This document shows, in pieces, positions 1 to 11,008 of a DNA stretch of 64,000 nucleotides (positions are counted from its first letter, which is position 1; each line of letters begins with the position of its first letter). Below the pieces are notes generated by a model. It was not told the DNA's origin, did no database searches, and saw only the letters and a program-made list of their open reading frames with translations. The stretch comes from Leuctra nigra (lineage: Eukaryota > Arthropoda > Insecta > Plecoptera > Leuctridae): contig OW203770.1 of NCBI GenBank assembly GCA_934045905.1, positions 30,079,259 through 30,143,258 on the forward strand. The letters run 5' to 3'. The position numbers were made by a program, and so were the translations under genes.

Positions 1-716
1 GTAAACCTCATGTAAACCTCATGTAACACTCATGTAAACCTCACGTAACACTCATGTAAACCTCATGTAACACTCATGTAAACCTCATGTAACACTCATG
101 TAAACCTCATGTAACACTCATGTAAACCTTATGTAACGCTCATGTATCACTCATGTAAACACGATTGCCCCTGCGACGTCGGGAGAGTGAAGCGTCGTCA
201 CGTGGTGCTGAGACGTCGCGACGTCAAGGAGGGGGGCGTCGGTTTGTCAGCTGCACTTCCTAACGCCGGCGTTACATAGAGCTGTTACATTTCAATAGTA
301 TTACAAGACGAACAAAAATGTTCATTAGCGTTCTACGAGTTTTCATTAGCGTTACCTACATGAGCATTAAATAAGCATTACATGAGTGTTATATTTGTGT
401 TACATGAGTGTTAATGAGTGTTACATTAGTGTTAATGAGTGTTACATGAGTGTTATATTTGTGTTACATGAGTGTAAATGAGTGTTACATGAGTGTTACA
501 CTTGTGTTGCAGAGTGTCATGTGAGCGTACATGAGTGTTACATGGGTGTTACATGAGCGTAACATGAGTGTTACATGGGTGTTACATTAATGTGTTACAT
601 GAGCGTAACATGAGTGTTACATGGTTGTTACATGAGTTTTACATGAGTGTTCCATGTGTTGCAGAGTGTTACATGAGCGTGACATGAGTGTTACCTGAGT
701 GTTCCTTGTGTTACAG
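1..716 (+). repeat. Degenerate tandem repeat leading into exon 1
   Basis: Bases 1-160 are short tandem units built on tgtaaacctcatgtaacact. From about 360 to 716 the sequence consists of variants of gtgttacatgagtgttac. An acceptor-like block (tgtgttgcag or tgtgttacag followed by agtgtcatgtgagcg-like sequence) occurs at about 503, 655 and 707; the last copy is the best acceptor for exon 1. Bases 170-350 are non-repetitive and contain several cgtcg/gacgtc motifs. I see no gene here. Confidence 0.85.
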
Positions 717-835
717 AAGTGTCATGTGAGCGTGACATGGCAGAAGGTCAGGACGAGGACAGGAGTGACGTCATGCCCGTGACAGCTGCTGCCATCAAGC
801 GGGAGCCGAACACACCACTCAACCTCCAGGCAGAG
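717..835 (+). CDS. Exon 1 (visible) of POU6/pdm3-like transcription factor
   Basis: This exon carries an ATG at 737 followed by 33 codons ending in a phase-0 donor, GAG|gtgagt. The peptide begins MAEGQDEDRSDV and contains AAIKREPNTPLNLQ; IKRE matches the sumoylation consensus (hydrophobic-K-x-E), common in transcription-factor N-termini. A good acceptor (ttccttgtgttacag) precedes 717 and the frame is open from 717 through the ATG, so this is either an internal exon starting at 717 or a first coding exon with 5' UTR. The phase-0 end fits exon 2 exactly. The POU assignment comes from the later exons, since this stretch alone is not diagnostic. The exon starts inside a degenerate tandem repeat that contains two further acceptor-like copies upstream. 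Confidence 0.65.
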
Positions 836-2140
836 GTGAGTCTTAAGCCCCTGTTAACCTGGACACCATATTTGTTATAATTGTACCTGACACTCTAATC
901 ACTGCCGTTATTGGTCGTTAGTCTTTGATTGGTGATAAGCAGAAAATTAGAAAAAAATATATATAAACTTGAAAATTGTGTTTGAAAAGAATTGCTTTTT
1001 GTGCCATTTTTCGATTCATTGAGTGTACATTTAAAACACAAACATTGTGTCGTTCACGGTCTCAAAAGTGATATCGTTTCGAATTTGGCTCGTAAATTCA
1101 TCTGTTTTGACTTTTATTCGTCAAGATTCTTAGGACTCGGTTTGCGGGGAGGGATTGTGACTCAAATTCCCTGGCTAAGGCGGGTCAAGAGGTTGAGAGT
1201 ATGCAGAATTCATAACAAAACGCGATATTTACACTCACAAGTACCAGCTGGTAAAATATAAAGCGTAGCTTAATAAGAGATTTTATTAATTGCAGGTAAA
1301 TTAAAGGCGCTATAATTTTGAATAAAATAAGGTTAGAAAGTGGAAGATTTGTTTGTTATTTCATCAAAAGCTTAATCCTGGGTTGCACTTAGTTTGCTCA
1401 CACCGAATATTTGAAGATGAAAATCGATGTTACAAATTCCACTGTAATACTGACTCGCCAAGACTCGCCAAGAGCCAAGTGTCATATGAAACATATTTAG
1501 TGCATTTGTCTTGATAGTCACGGCCTCCTGATGCTGTTCAATTGATGTTATGATGTCGCGACTGTAAAACAATCGCGTAAATGTGGCGGACGAAATGATG
1601 AATGATGTATTTCAATGTATTTGTGTAAATTAGTGAGTGATTCTTCTCCGAAACCATTAATATCAAAAGAGCAGAGAATACCAGCTCTTCTGTGTTATCA
1701 AGATGGTGGCAATAAAGAGATGTATGAAGTGCAACTGCGAATTAATATGAGTCACTAAGGTCGAATGTATCATACTAAATGATTGTAAATTCACCCTTAG
1801 TGGATAATAGATGAGTCGAGTGGCAATAATGTCCTGACGTCAATAAGGGCGATTATCCTGCAGCACAGCCTCATTATTGACCCTTATCGACATCCAGAAG
1901 GCTGACTAATTAACAATCTTCTTCACAGCGTGGAGTAACGTCATTAGATCACGTGACAGTTTTATGAACAATAATTCCATTTTCTCATCATTCAACTCAA
2001 TATGGATGTTGCGTAGTTTTATTAAAACATTCAAAATACCTATTTGCTGGTAAAACACAAACGAGTACCTTTTCATTCATAAATAAAAATATTAAATTCG
2101 GTGAATATTTTGGCGGGAAAATATTCTTGTCGTGCGACAT
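836..2140 (+). other. Start of intron 1, unique sequence
   Basis: Intron 1 begins with gtgagt at 836 and runs to 42284. This first stretch is AT-rich unique sequence. The short open frames in it show no recognisable domain, and I see no RNA gene or repeat. Confidence 0.6.
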
Positions 2141-2395
2141 CACTATGGCTGAGTGGTAACGCTCAGAACTTGTATTCCAGAGACCCGGGTTCGATTCCCG
2201 TCCCCGTCCTTCCTGACAGGGGTTTGTTCGTGGTATTCCCTCAGTCAACAGGCAAATGCTGGGATGGTACCCTACTATAGGCCACGACGTCTCCTTCCAA
2301 CCCTCCATCCTTCCATGCATCATCACATCATGCAGAACAGTGCGATGTTCAACATTACTTATGTTGCCATAGTTACAATAAAGCATTCATGAGCG
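2141..2395 (+). mobile_element. tRNA-derived SINE, + orientation
   Basis: A tRNA-like head begins near 2145 with an A-box-like block (ggctgagtggta) and a B box (gggttcgattcc) at about 2188. It is followed by a conserved body (aggggtttgttcgtggtatt, cagtcaacaggcaaatgctg). The same body occurs in reverse at 9062-9335. The element ends at or just before the 72-bp satellite. The central body resembles, from memory, the conserved central part of several arthropod SINEs. Confidence 0.75.
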
Positions 2396-2397
2396 AG

Positions 2398-5300
2398 TCC
2401 CAGTGTTCTAGCCACTGCGCCGAGCTGCTGTAAGATGTGTATTTGCCACTGGGACTCGAACCCGCGTCCTGGCAGTGTTCTAGCCACTGCGCCGAGCTGC
2501 TGTAAGATGTGTATTTGCCACTGGGACTCGAACCCGCGTCCAAGCAGTGTTCTAGCCACTGCGCCGAGCTGCTGTAAGATGTGTATTTGCAACTGGGACT
2601 CGAACCCGCGTCCTGGCAGTGTTCTAGCCACTGCGCCGAGCTGCTGTAAGATGTGTATTTGCCACTGGGACTCGAACCCGCGTCCTGGCAGTGTTCTAGC
2701 CACTGCGCCGAGCTGCTGTAAGATGTGTATTTGCAACTGGGACTCGAACCCGCGTCCTGGCAGTGTTCTAGCCACTGCGCCGAGCTGCTGTAAGATGTGT
2801 ATTTGCCACTGGGACTCGAACCCGCGTCGTGGCAGTGTTCTAGCCACTGCGCCGAGCTGCTGTAAGATGTGTATTTGCCACTGGGACTCGAACCCGCGTC
2901 CCGGCAGTGTTCTAGCCACTGCGCCGAGCTGCTGTAAGATGTGTATTTGCCACTGGGACTCGAACCCGCGTCCTGGCAGTGTTCTAGCCACTGCGCCGAG
3001 CTGCTGTAAGATGTGTATTTGCCACTGGGACTCGAACCCGCGTCCTGGCAGTGTTCTAGCCACTGCGCCGAGCTGCTGTAAGATGTGTATTTGCCACTGG
3101 GACTCGAACCCGCGTCCTGGCAGTGTTCTAGCCACTGCGCCGAGCTGCTGTAAGATGTGTATTTGCCACTGGGACTCGAACCCGCGTCCTGGCAGTGTTC
3201 TAACCACTGCGCCGAGCTGCTGTAAGATGTGTATTTGCCACTGGGACTCGAACCCGCGTCCTGGCAGTGTTCTAGCCACTGCGCCGAGCTGCTGTAAGAT
3301 GTGTATTTGCCACTGGGACTCGAACCCGCGTCCTGGCAGTGTTCTAGCCACTGCGCCGAGCTGCTGTAAGATGTGTATTTGCCACTGGGACTCGAACCCG
3401 CGTCCTGGCAGTGTTCTAGCCACTGCGCCGAGCTGCTGTAAGATGTGTATTTGCCACTGGGACTCGAACCCGCGTCCTGGCAGTGTTCTAGCCACTGCGC
3501 CGAGCTGCTGTAAGATGTGTATTTGCCACTGGGACTCGAACCCGAGTCCTGGCAGTATTCTAGCCACTGCGCCGAGCTGCTGTAAGATGTGTATTTGCCA
3601 CTGGGACTCGAACCCGCGTCCCGGCAGTGTTCTAGCCACTGCGCCGAGCTGCTGTAAGATGTGAATTTGCCACTGGGACTCGAACCCGCGTCCTGGCAGT
3701 GTTCTAGCCACTGCGCCGAGCTGCTGTAAGATGTGTATTTGCCACTGGGACTCGAACCCGCGTCCTGGCAGTGTTCTAGCTACTGCGCCGAGCTGCAGTA
3801 AGATGTGTATTTGCCACTGGGACTCGAACCCGCGTCCCGGCAGTGTTCTAGCCACTGCGCCGAGCTGCTGTAAGATGTGTATTTGCCACTGGGACTCGAA
3901 CCCGCGTCCTGGCAGTGTTCTAGCCACTGCGCCGAGCTGCTGTAAGATGTGTATTTGCCACTGGGACTCGAACCCGCGTCCCGGCAGTGTTCTAGCCACT
4001 GCGCCGAGCTGCTGTAAGATGTGTATTTGCCACTGGGACTCGAACCCGCGTCCTGGCAGTGTTCTAGCCACTGCGCCGAGCTGCTGTAAGATGTGTATTT
4101 GCCACTGGGACTCGAACCCGCGTCCCGGCAGTGTTCTAGCCACTGCGCCGAGCTGCTGTAAGATGTGTATTTGCCACTGGGACTTGAACCCGCGTCCTGG
4201 CAGTGTTCTAGCCACTGCGCCGAGCTGCTGTAAGATGTGTATTTGCCACTGGGACTCGAACCCGCGTCCCGGCAGTGTTCTAGCCACTGCGCCGAGCTGC
4301 TGTAAGATGTGTATTTGCCACTAAGACTCGAACCCGCGTCCCGGCAGTGTTCTAGCCACTGCGCCGAGCTGCTGTAAGATGTGTATTTGCCACTGGGACT
4401 CAAACCCGCGTCCTGGCAGTGTTCTAGCCACTGCGCCGAGCTGCTGTAAGATGTGTATTTGCCACTGGGACTCGAACCCGCGTCCCGGCAGTGTTCTAGC
4501 CACTGCGCCGAGCTGCTGTAAGATGTGTATTTGCCACTGGGACTCAAATCCGCGTCCTGGCAGTGTTCTAGCCACTGCGCCGAGCTGCTGTAAGATGTGT
4601 ATTTGCCACTGGGACTCGAACCCGCGTCCTGGCAGTGTTCTAGCCACTGCGCCGAGCTGCTGTAAGATGTGTATTTGCCACTGGGACTCGAACCCGCGTC
4701 CTGGCAGTGTTCTAGCCACTGCGCCGAGCTGCTGTTAGATGTGTATTTGCCACTGGGACTCGAACCCGCGTCCCGGCAGTGTTCTAGCCACTGCGCCGAG
4801 CTGCTGTAAGATGTGTATTTGCCACTGGGACTCGAACCCGCGTCCTGGCAGTGTTCTAGCCACTGCGCCGAGCTGCTGTAAGATGTGTATTTGCCACTGG
4901 GACTCGAACCCGCGTCCTGGCAGTGTTCTAGCCACTGCGCCGAGCTGCTGTAAGATGTGTATTTGCCACTGGGACTCGAACCCGCGTCCTGGCAGTGTTC
5001 TAGCTACTGCGCCGAGCTGCTGTAAGATGTGTATTTGCCACTGGGACTCGAACCCGCGTCCCGGCAGTGTTCTAGCCACTGCGCCGAGCTGCTGTAAGAT
5101 GTGTATTTGACACTGGGACTCGAACCCGCGTCCTGGCAGTGTTCTAGCCACTGCGCCGAGCTGCTGTAAGATGTGTATTTGCCACTGGGACTCGAACCCG
5201 CGTCCCGGCAGTGTTTTAGCCACTGCGCCGAGCTGCTGTAAGATGTGTATTTGCCACTGGGACTCGAACCCGCGTCCTGGCAGTGTTCTAGCCACTGCGC

Positions 5301-8300
5301 CGAGCTGCTGTAAGATGTGTATTTGCCACTGGGACTCGAACCCGCGTCCCGGCAGTGTTCTAGCCACTGCGCCGAGCTGCTGTAAGATGTGTATTTGCCA
5401 CTGGGACTCGAACCCGCGTCCCGGCAGTGTTCTAGCCACTGCGCCGAGCTGCTGTAAGATGTGAATTTGCCACTGGGACTCGAACCCGCGTCCTGGCAGT
5501 GTTCTAGCCACTGCGCCGAGCTGCTGTAAGATGTGTATTTGCCACTGGGACTCGAACCCGCGTCCTGGCAGTGTTCTAGCTACTGCGCCGAGCTGCAGTA
5601 AGATGTGTATTTGCCACTGGGACTCGAACCCGCGTCCCGGCAGTGTTCTAGCCACTGCGCCGAGCTGCTGTAAGATGTGTATTTGCCACTGGGACTCGAA
5701 CCCGCGTCCTGGCAGTGTTCTAGCCACTGCGCCGAGCTGCTGTAAGATGTGTATTTGCCACTGGGACTCGAACCCGCGTCCCGGCAGTGTTCTAGCCACT
5801 GCGCCGAGCTGCTGTAAGATGTGTATTTGCCACTGGGACTCGAACCCGCGTCCTGGCAGTGTTCTAGCCACTGCGCCGAGCTGCTGTAAGATGTGTATTT
5901 GCCACTGGGACTCGAACCCGCGTCCCGGCAGTGTTCTAGCCACTGCGCCGAGCTGCTGTAAGATGTGTATTTGCCACTGGGACTTGAACCCGCGTCCTGG
6001 CAGTGTTCTAGCCACTGCGCCGAGCTGCTGTAAGATGTGTATTTGCCACTGGGACTCGAACCCGCGTTCCGGCAGTGTTCTAGCCACTGCGCCGAGCTGC
6101 TGTAAGATGTGTATTTGCCACTAAGACTCGAACCCGCGTCCCGGCAGTGTTCTAGCCACTGCGCCGAGCTGCTGTAAGATGTGTATTTGCCACTGGGACT
6201 CGAACCCGCGTCCTGGCAGTGTTCTAGCCACTGCGCCGAGCTGCTGTTAGATGTGTATTTGCCACTGGGACTCGAACCCGCGTCCCGGCAGTGTTCTAGC
6301 CACTGCGCCGAGCTGCTGTAAGATGTGTATTTGCCACTGGGACTCGAACCCGCGTCCTGGCAGTGTTCTAGCCACTGCGCCGAGCTGCTGTAAGATGTGT
6401 ATTTGCCACTGGGACTCGAACCCGCGTCCTGGCAGTGTTCTAGCCACTGCGCCGAGCTGCTGTAAGATGTGTATTTGCCACTGGGACTCGAACCCGCGTC
6501 CTGGCAGTGTTCTAGCTACTGCGCCGAGCTGCTGTAAGATGTGTATTTGCCACTGGGACTCGAACCCGCGTCCCGGCAGTGTTCTAGCCACTGCGCCGAG
6601 CTGCTGTAAGATGTGTATTTGACACTGGGACTCGAACCCGCGTCCTGGCAGTGTTCTAGCCACTGCGCCGAGCTGCTGTAAGATGTGTATTTGCCACTGG
6701 GACTCGAACCCGCGTCCCGGCAGTGTTTTAGCCACTGCGCCGAGCTGCTGTAAGATGTGTATTTGCCACTGGGACTCGAACCCGCGTCCTGGCAGTGTTC
6801 TAGCCACTGCGCCGAGCTGCTGTAAGATGTGTATTTGCCACTGGGACTCGAACCCGCGTCCCGGCAGTGTTCTAGCCACTGCGCCGAGCTGCTGTAATAT
6901 GTGTATTTGCCACTGGGACTTGAACCCGCGTCCTGGCAGTGTTCTAGCCACTGCGCCGAGCTGCTGTAAGATGTGTATTTGCCACTGGGACTCGAACCCG
7001 CGTCCTGGCAGTGTTCTAGCCACTGCGCCGAGCTGCTGTAAGATGTGTATTTGCCACTGGGACTCGAACCCGCGTCCTGGCAGTGTTCTAGCCACTGCGC
7101 CGAGCTGCTGTAAGATGTGTATTTGCCACTGGGACTCGAACCCGCGTCCTGGCAGTGTTCTAGCCACTGCGCCGAGCTGCTGTAAGATGTGTATTGCCAC
7201 TGGGACTCGAACCCGCGTCCTGGCAGTTTTCTAGCCACTGCGCCGAGCTGCTGTAAGATGTGTATTTGCCACTGGGACTCGAACCCGAGTCCTGGCCGTA
7301 TTCTAGCCACTGCGCCGAGCTGCTGTAAGATGTGTATTTGCCACTGGGACTCGAACCCGCGTCCCGGCAGTGTTCTAGCCACTGCGCCGAGCTGCTGTAA
7401 GATGTGTATTTGCCACTGGGACTCGAACCCGCGTCCTGGCAGTGTTCTAGCCACTGCGCCGAGCTGCTGTAGGATGTGTATTTGCCACTGGGACTCGAAC
7501 CCGCGTCCTGGCAGTGTTCTAGCCACTGCGCCGAGCTGCTGTAAGATGTGTATTTGCCACTGGGACTCGAACCCGCGTCCTGGCAGTGTTCTAGCTACTG
7601 CGCCGAGCTGCTGTAAGATGTGTATTTGCCACTGGGACTCGAACCCGCGTCCCGGCAGTGTTCTAGCCACTGCGCCGAGCTGCTGTAAGATGTGTATTTG
7701 CCACTGGGACTCGAACCCGCGTCCTGGCAGTGTTCTAGCCACTGCGCCGAGCTGCTGTAAGATGTGTATTTGCCACTGGGACTCGAACCCGCGTCCCGGC
7801 AGTGTTCTAGCCACTGCGCCGAGCTGCTGTAAGATGTGTATTTGCCACTGGGACTCGAACCCGCGTCCTGGCAGTGTTCTAGCCACTGCGCCGAGCTGCT
7901 GTAAGATGTGTATTTGCCACTGGGACTCGAACCCGCGTCCCGGCAGTGTTCTAGCCACTGCGCCGAGCTGCTGTAAGATGTGTATTTGCCACTGGGACTT
8001 GAACCCGCGTCCTGGCAGTGTTCTAGCCACTGCGCCGGGCTGCTGTAAGATGTGTATTTGCCACTGGGACTCGAACCCGCGTCCCGGCAGTGTTCTAGCC
8101 ACTGCGCCGAGCTGCTGTAAGATGTGTATTTGACACTGGGACTCGAACCCGCGTCCTGGCAGTGTTCTAGCCACCGCGCCGAGCTGCTGTAAGATGTGTA
8201 TTTGCCACTGGGACTCGAACCCGCGTCCTGGCAGTGTTCTAGCCACTGCGCCGAGCTGCTGTAAGATGTGTATTTGCCACTGGGACTCGAACCCGCGTCC

Positions 8301-8708
8301 CGGCAGTGTTCTAGCCACTGCGCCGAGCTGCTGTAAGATGTGTATTTGCCACTGGGACTCGAACTTGCGTCCTGGCAGTGTTCTAGCCACTGCGCCGAGC
8401 TGCTGTAAGATGTGTATTTGCCACTGGGACTCGAACCCGCGTCCTGGCAGTGTTCTAGCCACTGCGCCGAGCTGCTGTAAGATGTGTATTTGCCACTGGG
8501 ACTCGAACCCGCGTCCTGGCAGTGTTCTAGCCACTGCGCCGAGCTGCTGTAAGATGTGTATTTGCCACTGGGACTCGAACCCGCGTCCTGGCAGTGTTCT
8601 AGCCACTGCGCCGAGCTGCTGTAAGATGTGTTTTTGCCACTGGGACTCGAAACCGCGTCCTGGCAGTGTTCTAGCCACTGCGCCGAGCTGCTGTAAGATG
8701 TGTATTTG
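2398..8708 (-). repeat. 72-bp tRNA-like satellite array, about 88 units
   Basis: Near-identical 72-bp units run head to tail for 6.3 kb. On the minus strand each unit has an A-box-like block (cggcgcagtgg) and a consensus B box (ggttcgagtcc), as in tRNA genes and tRNA-derived SINEs. The box spacing is about 10 nt shorter than in the flanking SINE, so the anticodon-arm region is reduced. The unit also forms a hairpin with a 6-bp stem (gcagtg/cactgc). Units vary mainly at cctggc/cccggc and at rare private changes. One 71-bp unit occurs near 7190. Long open frames on both strands result only from 72 being divisible by three. No run of four T lies on the minus strand within the typical unit, so a Pol III transcript would not end inside a unit. 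Confidence 0.93.
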
Positions 8709-9061
8709 GTTTGTATTTGCCGTGTGTTTGTCTTGACCGGGCCGGACTGTTTGTTCAGGTCATCTCGAGCAGATGATCGGCCGCGCGTGAAATTAGCCCC
8801 CCCCCCCCCCCCATCACCAACCCCCAGGGACAGCCACCCTCTTAAACCCATCTCATAACAGCAGCTAAACCAAACACAAGATCAGGACCCAGAGTCATGG
8901 GCTGGCCGATCCCTGGCCGTGTTGAGAGGGACTCTTATTGAGTGGTTGCTGTACTACACTCTTCATTGAGTCGTATATTCATATTTTGTATCAAGCTTAA
9001 AATGTTTTAATATTAAGTTATTCACGATTTATTTAAATATCTTCAAAACATTTTTTTGTCT
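8709..9061. other. Spacer between satellite and SINE
   Basis: Unique sequence with a 16-C homopolymer at 8797-8812. No gene or RNA is seen. Confidence 0.6.
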
Positions 9062-9335
9062 GGGGCTTAACGTCGCACTGTTCTGCAGCGAGGCTAATGG
9101 CGACGGATGAATGATTATGATGATGATTGGGAGATGATGGTGAAGAGTAGGTAAGGATGGGAGGTGGGAAGGAGGCGGCCGTGGCCTATTAGTTGTGTAC
9201 CTTCCCAGCATTTGCCTGTCGACTGAGGGAAAACCACGAAAAACCCTCATTCAGGAAGGACGGATACGGGAATCGAACCCGGGCCTCCAGAATACAAGTT
9301 CAGAGCGTTACCACTCAGCTATACCTGTGTGAAAG
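9062..9335 (-). mobile_element. tRNA-derived SINE, - orientation
   Basis: This is the reverse-complement relative of the SINE at 2141-2395. The B box appears as ggaatcgaacccgg near 9270, followed by the tRNA-like head ending near 9330 (gttaccactcagct). The body shows catttgcctgtcgactgagg and aaaccacgaaaaacc. With the first SINE it brackets the 72-bp satellite in inverted orientation. Confidence 0.8.
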
Positions 9336-10591
9336 TTGCTGTTCTACAGACATTGGAAAGAGCTGTATCGAAATGCTATGGAGTGTTAATGACTTAAAAT
9401 CTGTAATGTCTCCAAGAATTTCACGATTATTTCCAAGCACGCATAAAAATTTCAGAAAAATGTCAATAGCGTTAGAAGAAAACGACAGAATTGTCTGAAA
9501 ATTTACAGAAAACACCTAAAATGTTGGCCCCAATGACCATGCAGAGTTTTTAAATTTTCAGCCAAATTTGTATTTTGATGAGTTCTGTTGGTTTCATGGA
9601 CCGAATCGCTCTGTAAAATAAGCGCGAGCTGTCGAATTGCATGCGATTTCTAATGTGTGACAGTTGCTGCCCTTCAGGCCAGGGAAATGGCACGGAAATC
9701 AAACTATAATTAAATGCAAAAAAGAAGAAATTTTACAAATATTTCAAAACAAGCATCAAATGCCAGTGAAATGTCGCATAAATCTGTCCAATTCTTAATC
9801 AATTTGACTGAGTATTGGCAACAATGACCGCAAGATTTGAAGTTGTTCGGTCAGACAGTTCCAGTTTCTTCATTGCATCTTGCTGAGAAACTGTTCCTAT
9901 GGCTGCTTATGGCATTTATGTGTGTGCTAAATGTTGAGCGGTTTTACCAGGACGGTGCAAATAGTTTATTTCAACACATCATTCCAGTTTTGATAGTTTT
10001 AAGTGTCAGTTACTTAAAGGTAAACATTCAAAATCATTTAATAAATCTTACATTCAAATTATAAAATGACTATGAAAATTAATAAACATATCGATTTTTA
10101 AGTCGATCTTAGCTACAAACCCCAACTTCTAAAATACAATATCTGTGCCAAACTTTACTCAAGGCTGCAGAAAAAGGAACATTCGAAGTCGAGTTTGGGA
10201 ACAAAGATTAGATTGATCGGTTTTATACTCAAAATGGGCAATGTCAATTATATATTTCAATTTTTTTTGGAAAAAAAGTTTTCTAGATATTTACGCAATA
10301 CTTTCCCCAATGCGTTGTAAATGCGTAGTATTACTTAATTGAATTTCATTACCTGTTTTATGCAGCACGCAAATTGCAAAAAGCACAGTATCAAAAAGAA
10401 CAATAAAATGTTTGCTTAGAAAATGAATACAATTTAAAAATAATATAAGGTCCAGTTTTTTAATATTCGGCTTAAAGTAAACAATGTCAATGGTTGTTGT
10501 CATGACAATAGAGTCCTAATCAACCGTTTAAAAGTTAGCAGGGTAAGTTAGAAGGGTACTAGTTAGTAGACAACAATTGAAATTAAAAACA
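9336..10591. other. AT-rich intron with diverged fragment of interspersed element E
   Basis: Around 9480-9560 the sequence (aaatgttggccccaatgacc) resembles the body of the element at 48876-49777 (aaatgttggtaccaatgact), so it is probably an old copy. The rest is unique AT-rich sequence with no recognisable gene. Confidence 0.4.
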
Positions 10592-11008
10592 ATCTAACTA
10601 TACTAATATATCGGCATAACAAGCTAACTATACTAATATATCGGCATAACAAGCTAACTATACTAATATATCGGCATAACAAGCTAACTATACTAATATA
10701 TCGGCATAACAATCTAACTATACTAATATATCGGCATAACAAGCTAACTATACTAATATATCGGCATAACAAGCTAACTATACTAATATATCGGCATAAC
10801 AAGCTAACTATACTAATATATCGGCATAACAATCTAACTATACTAAAATATCGGCATAACAAGCTAACTATACTAATATATCGGCATAACAAGCTAACTA
10901 CTAATATATCGGCATAACAATCTAACTATACTAATATATCGGCATAACAAGCTAACTATACTAATATATCGGCATAACAAGCTAACTATACTAATATATC
11001 GGCATAAG
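10592..11008. repeat. 30-bp tandem array, about 14 units
   Basis: The unit is aagctaactatactaatata plus tcggcataac. Copies are almost identical, with g/t variation in aagct/aatct and one shortened unit near 10900. The open frames here are repeat artefacts. Confidence 0.95.

Noticed and set aside
2398..8708. Cluster of functional tRNA genes
   Set aside because: Units carry A and B box sequences but the box spacing is too short and T-stem pairing is poor, so no complete cloverleaf forms.
2359..8851. Very long open frames (up to 720 codons) on both strands over the 72-bp array
   Set aside because: The unit is 72 bp, a multiple of three, so any stop-free frame extends through the array. Frames overlap on both strands and encode the tRNA-like unit.
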